Assembly (NCBI GenBank): GCA_910585155.1
Contig: CAJUEC010000008.1
Location: 1-64,000 of the forward strand
DNA from: an uncultured Oscillospiraceae bacterium
GTDB taxonomy: Bacteria; Bacillota; Clostridia; Oscillospirales; Oscillospiraceae
Direction of reading: 5' to 3'
Length of the DNA stretch: 64,000 nt
The notes below the pieces were generated by a model. It had not been told where the DNA came from. It made no database searches and worked only from the letters and a program-made list of their open reading frames with translations. This document shows positions 59,463-64,000 of this stretch, one piece after another (the first letter of the stretch is position 1; each line of letters opens with the position of its first letter). The translations under genes and the position numbers were made by a program.

Positions 59463-60221
59463 TCAGCGGGCGATGAGGTGGGACATGTCGTACAGCCCCG
59501 GCGCGTCCACCCCGGCCAGGAATTTCGCCGCCTTCACCGCCCCCGCGGCGAACACCTCCCGGCTGGCGGCGCGGTGGGTGAGCTCGATCACCTCGTCCCG
59601 CCCGGCGAACACCACGGTGTGGTCCCCCACGATGGTACCCCCCCGGAGGGAGGACATGCCGATCTCCCGCCGGTCCCGGGGCCTGCGGACGCTGTGCCGG
59701 TCGTAGACAAAGGAGGGCTCATAGGGCAGCGCCCCGGCGGCGGCCTCCGCCAGCATCAGGGCGGTGCCGCTGGGGGCGTCCAGCTTCCGGCGGTGGTGGC
59801 GCTCCTCGATCTCGATGTCGAAATCCTCCCCCAGCAGGGCGGCGGCCCGGCGCACCAGGTCCATCAGCACGTTGATGCCCAGGGACATGTTGGCGGAGCG
59901 GAAGATGGGGATGGACTGCGCCGCCTGACGGACCTGCTCCAGCTGCTCCTCCGAGTAGCCGGTGGTGGCCAGCACCACGGGCAGCCTGCGCGCGGCGCAC
60001 AGCTCCAGCAGGGGGCCCAGGGCGGCGGGGTGGGAGAAATCAATCACCGCGTCCGCCTCCACAGTGCAGGCGGCGGGGGTGGGGAAGACGGGGAAGCCCT
60101 CCATGGGCTGGGCCAGCAGGTCGATGCCCGCCGCGGTCTCAATCTCGGGGTCGTTGGCGCAGATGTCGGCCACCACCCGGCCCATGTGGCCGCAGCAGCC
60201 GGAGATAATGATCTTTCGCAT
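59463..60221 (-). CDS. dapB: 4-hydroxy-tetrahydrodipicolinate reductase
   Basis: NAD(P)H-dependent second step of the lysine/diaminopimelate branch. 252 residues. N-terminal Rossmann motif ISGCCGHMGRVVAD (residues 6-19), and the catalytic EERHHRRKLDAPSGTAL near 147, equivalent to the E(L/I)HHxxKxDAPSGTA signature. Start ATG 60221 is preceded by AAGGAG; an in-frame longer open reading upstream is not coding. It follows dapA by 56 bases. Its product is needed for peptidoglycan crosslinks and spore dipicolinate. Confidence 0.95.
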   Translation of the reverse strand: MRKIIISGCCGHMGRVVADICANDPEIETAAGIDLLAQPMEGFPVFPTPAACTVEADAVIDFSHPAALGPLLELCAARRLPVVLATTGYSEEQLEQVRQAAQSIPIFRSANMSLGINVLMDLVRRAAALLGEDFDIEIEERHHRRKLDAPSGTALMLAEAAAGALPYEPSFVYDRHSVRRPRDRREIGMSSLRGGTIVGDHTVVFAGRDEVIELTHRAASREVFAAGAVKAAKFLAGVDAPGLYDMSHLIAR

Positions 60222-60277
60222 GAAAATGGCTCCTTTGTATGCGCGCCCCGCCTGCTCGCGGCGGCTCGGGCGCTGTT

Positions 60278-61168
60278 TTATTGCAGCAGGCCCGCCCGGG
60301 TCATGGCGCGGCGCAGGACCTCCAGGTTCTTCTCCGAGATGTCGCACAGGGGCAGGCGCAGGGGGCCCGCCTCCATGCCCAGCAGGTTCATGGCCGCCTT
60401 GATAGGGATGGGATTGACCTCGGTGAACAGCGCGTCGATCAGGTCCATGTACTGGATCTGGAGCTGGGAGGCGGCGGCGAAGTCGTTGTCCAGGCACAGC
60501 CGGGTCATCTTGACCATCACCTCGGGGACGATGTTGGAGGCCACGGAGATGACCCCCTTGGCCCCCAGGGCCATCATGGGCACCACCTGGTCGTCGTTGC
60601 CCGACCAGATGTAGAAGTCGTCCCCGCACAAAAACCGGGTGTGGGCCAGCAGGGAGAAGTTTCCGCTGGCCTCTTTCACGCCGTTGATCTTGGGGTTCTG
60701 GGCCAGTGCCTGGTAGGTCTCTGCGGTGAAGGACACGCCGGTGCGGCTGGGCACATTGTAGAGGATGATGGGCAGCTCCACCCGGTCGGCGATGTACTCA
60801 TAGTGCTTGATGAGCCCCGCCTGGCTGGCCTTGTTGTAGTAGGGGGTGACGTGGAGCAGGGCGTCCGCCCCGGAGTCCTGGGCGTGCTGGGACAGGTAGA
60901 CGGCGGCGGAGGTGTCGTTGGACCCCGCCCCCGCGATCACCTTCACCCGGTGGTTCACCCGCTTGACGCAGAACTCCACGGCGGCGATGTGCTCCCGGAT
61001 GGACATGGTGGCGGACTCGCCGGTGGTGCCGCACACGCACACCGCGTCCACCCCCGCCTCGATCTGGGCGTCGATGAGCCTGCCGAAGGCGTCGTAGTTG
61101 ATGATATTGTTCTGGTCAAAGGGGGTGACCAGGGCGGGGCAGGAGCCGGTAAAAACGGGAGTTCTCAT
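60278..61168 (-). CDS. dapA: 4-hydroxy-tetrahydrodipicolinate synthase
   Basis: Schiff-base aldolase joining pyruvate and aspartate semialdehyde. 296 residues. VCGTTGESATMSIREH near residue 42, LYNVPSRTG near 134 (Tyr of the catalytic triad) and the Schiff-base lysine in GVKEASGN near 160. ATG 61168 (MRTPVFTGSCPALVTPF) follows AAAGGATG; ATG 61177 adds three residues. It lies 100 bases after asd; a repeat-poor spacer separates them. Confidence 0.95.
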   Translation of the reverse strand: MRTPVFTGSCPALVTPFDQNNIINYDAFGRLIDAQIEAGVDAVCVCGTTGESATMSIREHIAAVEFCVKRVNHRVKVIAGAGSNDTSAAVYLSQHAQDSGADALLHVTPYYNKASQAGLIKHYEYIADRVELPIILYNVPSRTGVSFTAETYQALAQNPKINGVKEASGNFSLLAHTRFLCGDDFYIWSGNDDQVVPMMALGAKGVISVASNIVPEVMVKMTRLCLDNDFAAASQLQIQYMDLIDALFTEVNPIPIKAAMNLLGMEAGPLRLPLCDISEKNLEVLRRAMTRAGLLQ

Positions 61169-61268
61169 AAACAGCATCCTTTCAATGGTGGGATAAAGGG
61201 GCCTCGAAAAGCCGGTCTTTGGCTTTTTGGGGAGAGGAGGAGCAAGGGAGCAAAGCGAGAAATGGCCG

Positions 61269-62378
61269 TCAGGCCGTTCCGAGCGGCGCGGACTTTGCTC
61301 TGACGATATACCCCTCGGCGCACAGCAGCTCGGCCAGCTCCACGCCGCCGCCCGCCGCGCCCCGCAGGGTGTTGTGGGACAGGGAGACGAACTTGTAGTC
61401 GTACTGGGTGTCCGGGCGCAGCCGTCCGATGGACACCGCCATGCCCCCCTCCAGGTCCCGGTCCAGCTTGGCCTGGGGCCGGTCGGGCTCCTCAAAGTAG
61501 TGGAGGAACTGCTTGGGGGCGGTAGGCAGGTTCAGCTCCTGGGCGCGGCCCTGGAACCTGGCCCAGGCCTCCTTCATCTGCTCCATGGTGGGCTTGTTTT
61601 TAAAGGTGACGAAGGCGGCGGCGGTGTGGCCGTTGGACACGGGCACCCGCAGGCACTGGGCGGTGATGGAGGTCCCCTGGGCGTTGACGATGACGCCGTT
61701 CTCCACCCGGCCCCACACCTTCAGCGGCTCCTGCTCGCTCTTCTCCTCCTCGCCGCCGATATAGGGGATCAGGTTATCCACCATCTCGGGCCAGGTGGCA
61801 AAGGTCTTGCCCGCGCCGGAGATGGCCTGGTAGGTGCACACCAGCACCTTCTCCACGCCAAACTCCCGCAGGGGGGACAGGGCGGGGACGTAGCTCTGGA
61901 TGGAGCAGTTGGACTTCACCGCGATGAAGCCCCGCTGGGTGCCCAGCCGGGCCCGCTGGGCCTTGATGACCTCAATGTGCTCCGGGTTCACCTCGGGGAT
62001 GACCATGGGCACGTCGGGGGTCCAGCGGTGGGCGGAGTTGTTGGACACCACCGGGCACTCGTGCCGGGCGTACTCCTCCTCCAGGGCGCGGATCTCGTCC
62101 TTCTTCATGTCCACGGCGGAGAACACGAAGTCCACCATGCCGCAGATCTTCTCTACATCGTCCTGGGCGGAGAGCAGCACCAGGCCGCGGGCCTCCTCCG
62201 GGATGGGGGTGTCCATGGCCCAGCGGCCCGCCACCGCGTCCTCGTACCGCTTGCCGGCGGAGCGGGGGCTGGCGGCCACCACGGTGAGCTGGAACCAGGG
62301 GTGGTTCTCCATCAGGGTGACGAAGCGCTGGCCCACCATGCCGGTGGCGCCGATGACGCCCACTTTATATTTTTCCAT
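61269..62378 (-). CDS. asd: Aspartate-semialdehyde dehydrogenase, archaeal/fungal type
   Basis: Reduces aspartyl phosphate to the semialdehyde. 369 residues. Rossmann motif VGVIGATGMVGQRFV (residues 6-20), catalytic Cys in KSNCSIQSY near 155, VPVSNGHTAAAF (catalytic His) near 245, and SLSHNTLRGAAGGGVELAEL at the end. The SNCSIQ active-site context and overall plan match the archaeal/fungal type used by some Clostridia rather than the usual bacterial form with GGNCT. First gene of asd-dapA-dapB-yaaA, with a strong promoter. Confidence 0.93.
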   Translation of the reverse strand: MEKYKVGVIGATGMVGQRFVTLMENHPWFQLTVVAASPRSAGKRYEDAVAGRWAMDTPIPEEARGLVLLSAQDDVEKICGMVDFVFSAVDMKKDEIRALEEEYARHECPVVSNNSAHRWTPDVPMVIPEVNPEHIEVIKAQRARLGTQRGFIAVKSNCSIQSYVPALSPLREFGVEKVLVCTYQAISGAGKTFATWPEMVDNLIPYIGGEEEKSEQEPLKVWGRVENGVIVNAQGTSITAQCLRVPVSNGHTAAAFVTFKNKPTMEQMKEAWARFQGRAQELNLPTAPKQFLHYFEEPDRPQAKLDRDLEGGMAVSIGRLRPDTQYDYKFVSLSHNTLRGAAGGGVELAELLCAEGYIVRAKSAPLGTA

Positions 62379-62418
62379 ATGGCTCTCCTCCTGTGCGCTC
62401 CGCCGGGGAAATTGGGGC

Positions 62419-62447
62419 TTGCGGCTGGCCGGCGGATACGCTATAAT
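62419..62447 (+). promoter_or_regulatory. Promoter candidate of the SpoIID-like gene
   Basis: TTGCGG (62419-62424), 17-base spacer, TATAAT (62442-62447). Transcription would start near 62454 and cross the asd promoter, so the two 5' ends overlap by about 40 bases. Confidence 0.65.
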
Positions 62448-62501
62448 AATAAAAATCCTGTCGAAACGCGCCCAGGGGCGCGGACATATATAGTCTATAC
62501 C

Positions 62502-62530
62502 ACTATAACATCAACGCGCTAAAGTGTCAA
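62502..62530 (-). promoter_or_regulatory. Promoter of the asd operon
   Basis: On minus: TTGACA (plus 62525-62530), 17-base spacer, TATAGT (plus 62502-62507), transcription starting near 62495 with a leader of about 115 bases. No lysine riboswitch features were found in that leader. Confidence 0.85.
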
Positions 62531-62557
62531 TTTTGCGTTGCCGCCGGAAGTGGAGAA

Positions 62558-64000
62558 ATGGAGCACCTCATGAGGGGAAAATTCGTGCAAATTGCAGTCT
62601 TGTGCCTTGTGCTGGCCCTTCTGACGGGGCTGGCGGGGGAGCCGGCCCAGGCCGCCGCCCCCGCCGCCCAGGGGCAGGGTGAGCTCATCCGGGTGGGGCT
62701 CCACTACGGCACCGGCGCCATGGAGGGGCTGAATCTGGAGAACAGCGTGGGCTCCGGCTACCGCTTCGGGTACTATGACAGCGGCAGCCAGTTTGTGGCC
62801 CTGGGCTCCACCCCCCAGAAGGCCATCTCCGTGGTGGAGACCATGAACGTCTACTACGGCGCCTATGACGGCTATACCAGCTATCACACCGCCCCCATCT
62901 CCTCCGTGGTGGTGGGGGAGTACCACCTCCAGCTCCCCGGCAGCTACGCCACCTTTGCCGACGCCCAGGCCGCCGCGTCCTACTACGGCGGCTTTCCGGC
63001 CTGTATCGGCGGGGTGTTTTACGCCCGGGTGGGCAGCTACACCACCCGGGACGGGGCGCTGGCGGGCCAGGCGTCGCTGGCCGCCCAGGGGGTGGCGGCG
63101 GAGCTGTGCGGCACCTCCGCCTACGGCGTCAGCGTGGTGGTCACCGGCACCAGCACCATCCTTTTCCAGTACGACGACCTGGGCCAGGGCACCGGCCTGG
63201 GCGTCCTGCCCGGGGCGGCGGAGACCGGCGAGAAGTGCGTCACCTTGAGCAAGGGGTTCCGCTATTACGGCGGCTTCCGCTTCGAGCGGATCAAGGGCGG
63301 CGCGCTGACGGTGGTGAACATCCTGGGGATGGAGGACTACCTGAAGGGGGTGGTCTCCATTGAGATGAGCGACAGCTGGCCCATGGAGGCGCTGAAGGCC
63401 CAGGCGGTGGCCGCCCGCAGCTACGCCGTGGCCCTGCGCAACACCCACAGCGCCCACCACTTCGACCTGTGCTACGACACCCACTGTCAGGCCTACTTCG
63501 GCCTGAATCTGGCGGGGGCCAACTGCGACGCGGCGGTGGACCAGACCGCCGGGCAGGTGGCCCTCTGGGAGGGGCAGGCGGCCTGCACCTACTACCACGC
63601 CAGCAACGGCGGGGCCAGCGAGAGCATCTCGGTGGTCTGGGGCAGCAACCAGGCCAAATACCCCTATCTGGTGGGGGTGGCGGACCCCTACGAGACCTAC
63701 GACAGCAGCTGGACGCGCTCCTTCACCGGGGCCGTCCTGGCGTCCAAGCTCCAGGCCCGGGGCTACGGCGTGAGCGGCACCATTACCGCCATCGAGGTGA
63801 CGGCGCTGACGGAGGCGGGCAACCCCCGGCTGGTGACCTTCACCGACAGCGCCGGGAAGCGGTTCCCCGTGAGCACGTCGGAGCTGGTGGGCAAGCTGCT
63901 GTTTCTGCCCTCCTACCGCTACGGCTTTGACAGCGCGGCGGTGGCGCCCCAGCCCGCCCCCTCCTCCGGCGGCCTGTCCATCAACGGGACCACGGTGGAC
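62558..64000 (+). CDS. SpoIID/LytB-domain protein (partial at window end)
   Basis: 481 codons are visible and the frame is still open. Signal peptide (about residues 5-30: QIAVLCLVLALLTGLAG, ending AQAAA), an N-terminal region with a Tyr/Gly-rich repeat (about 45-190; LSKGFRYYGGFRFERI), then the SpoIID core: VVNILGMEDYLKGVVSIEMSDSWP, ALKAQAVAARSYAVAL and YYHASNGGASES, through PYLVGVADPYE. In Bacillus, SpoIID is a lytic transglycosylase acting during engulfment; related LytB-like proteins modify amidase action. Start ATG 62558 (GGAAG upstream) or 62570. The C-terminal end lies outside the window. Confidence 0.9.
   Translation, partial: MEHLMRGKFVQIAVLCLVLALLTGLAGEPAQAAAPAAQGQGELIRVGLHYGTGAMEGLNLENSVGSGYRFGYYDSGSQFVALGSTPQKAISVVETMNVYYGAYDGYTSYHTAPISSVVVGEYHLQLPGSYATFADAQAAASYYGGFPACIGGVFYARVGSYTTRDGALAGQASLAAQGVAAELCGTSAYGVSVVVTGTSTILFQYDDLGQGTGLGVLPGAAETGEKCVTLSKGFRYYGGFRFERIKGGALTVVNILGMEDYLKGVVSIEMSDSWPMEALKAQAVAARSYAVALRNTHSAHHFDLCYDTHCQAYFGLNLAGANCDAAVDQTAGQVALWEGQAACTYYHASNGGASESISVVWGSNQAKYPYLVGVADPYETYDSSWTRSFTGAVLASKLQARGYGVSGTITAIEVTALTEAGNPRLVTFTDSAGKRFPVSTSELVGKLLFLPSYRYGFDSAAVAPQPAPSSGGLSINGTTVD

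Noticed and set aside
61190..61270. Fourth copy of the dispersed repeat (GGAGCAAGGG...AAAGCGAG)
   Set aside because: Only short GC-rich words match, the defining ends are absent and part of it is the asd coding end.
62379..62495. Possible lysine riboswitch before asd
   Set aside because: The leader is only about 115 bases and shows none of the conserved lysine-element core; only a short CGCGCC/GGCGCG hairpin is present.
1..64000. CRISPR array or toxin-antitoxin pair
   Set aside because: No regularly spaced repeats were seen, and the two small XRE proteins lack an adjacent toxin-like gene.

Overview
The window looks like a chromosomal segment of a high-GC gut-type Clostridia, most likely order Oscillospirales (Flavonifractor / Pseudoflavonifractor / Lawsonibacter-like). 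The signs are Gram-positive gene content (dxs-tlyA-nadK-argR-recN order, two T-box leaders, long HPF, a SpoIID-type protein), strong sigma-A-like promoters, GC-rich codon use and a glgB-glgC-glgD-glgA-glgP operon. Species was not determined. All calls were made by reading the sequence; no database was searched.

Layout. 1-6.6 kb: end of a PAP2-like gene, then a tight plus-strand operon dxs, tlyA, nadK, argR, recN and a HAD phosphatase. 6.6-8.7 kb: a tyrosine T-box controlling a GNAT gene and tyrS. 8.7-14.1 kb: a visibly AT-richer, acquired and partly decayed segment with tag, a trio of broken tyrosine recombinases (RIT-like), gene remnants and a metallophosphoesterase. 14.1-15.1 kb: an amidase plus holin-like pair. 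15.3-22.3 kb: hpf, a TSUP transporter with MarR regulator, a leucine T-box with leuA, a GNAT gene, a small conserved-looking protein, proC and yebC. 22.3-23.0 kb: two small Cro/CI-type regulators, the second with a perfect palindromic operator candidate. 23.2-34.2 kb: one minus-strand glycogen operon (glgB, glgC, glgD, glgA, glgP) extended by glucokinase and glucose-6-phosphate isomerase, so polymer synthesis, phosphorolysis and entry into glycolysis are linked. 34.3-36.3 kb: a GH35 beta-galactosidase and a MITE. 36.4-40.1 kb: response regulator, ABC ATPase, permease and histidine kinase. 40.2-44.0 kb: FapA-like protein, CheY-like receiver and a protein with a degenerate GGDEF domain; the first and last share a palindrome at their promoters. 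44.1-44.6 kb: a 55-residue protein and tRNA-Leu(GAG).

44.9-58.0 kb is an accessory catabolic island: an AraC regulator, a branched-chain-type ABC transporter (liv), an old-yellow-enzyme-type reductase with Fe-S cysteines, a fumarate-reductase-like flavoprotein, an SDR, a Rossmann/ATC-hydrolase-like fusion, a cysteine-desulfidase-like protein and an M20 amidohydrolase remnant. At least seven lesions (frameshifts, deletions between short repeats, a 44-bp tandem duplication, a nonsense codon) fall in this island. It is either decaying or locally misassembled. 58.1-64.0 kb returns to intact housekeeping genes: peroxiredoxin, yaaA, dapB, dapA, asd and the start of a SpoIID/LytB protein.

The most unusual structural feature is a dispersed repeat family with recognisable ends. 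Two tandem copies lie after the response regulator, and a diverged copy sits inside the antiterminator loop of the leuA T-box.
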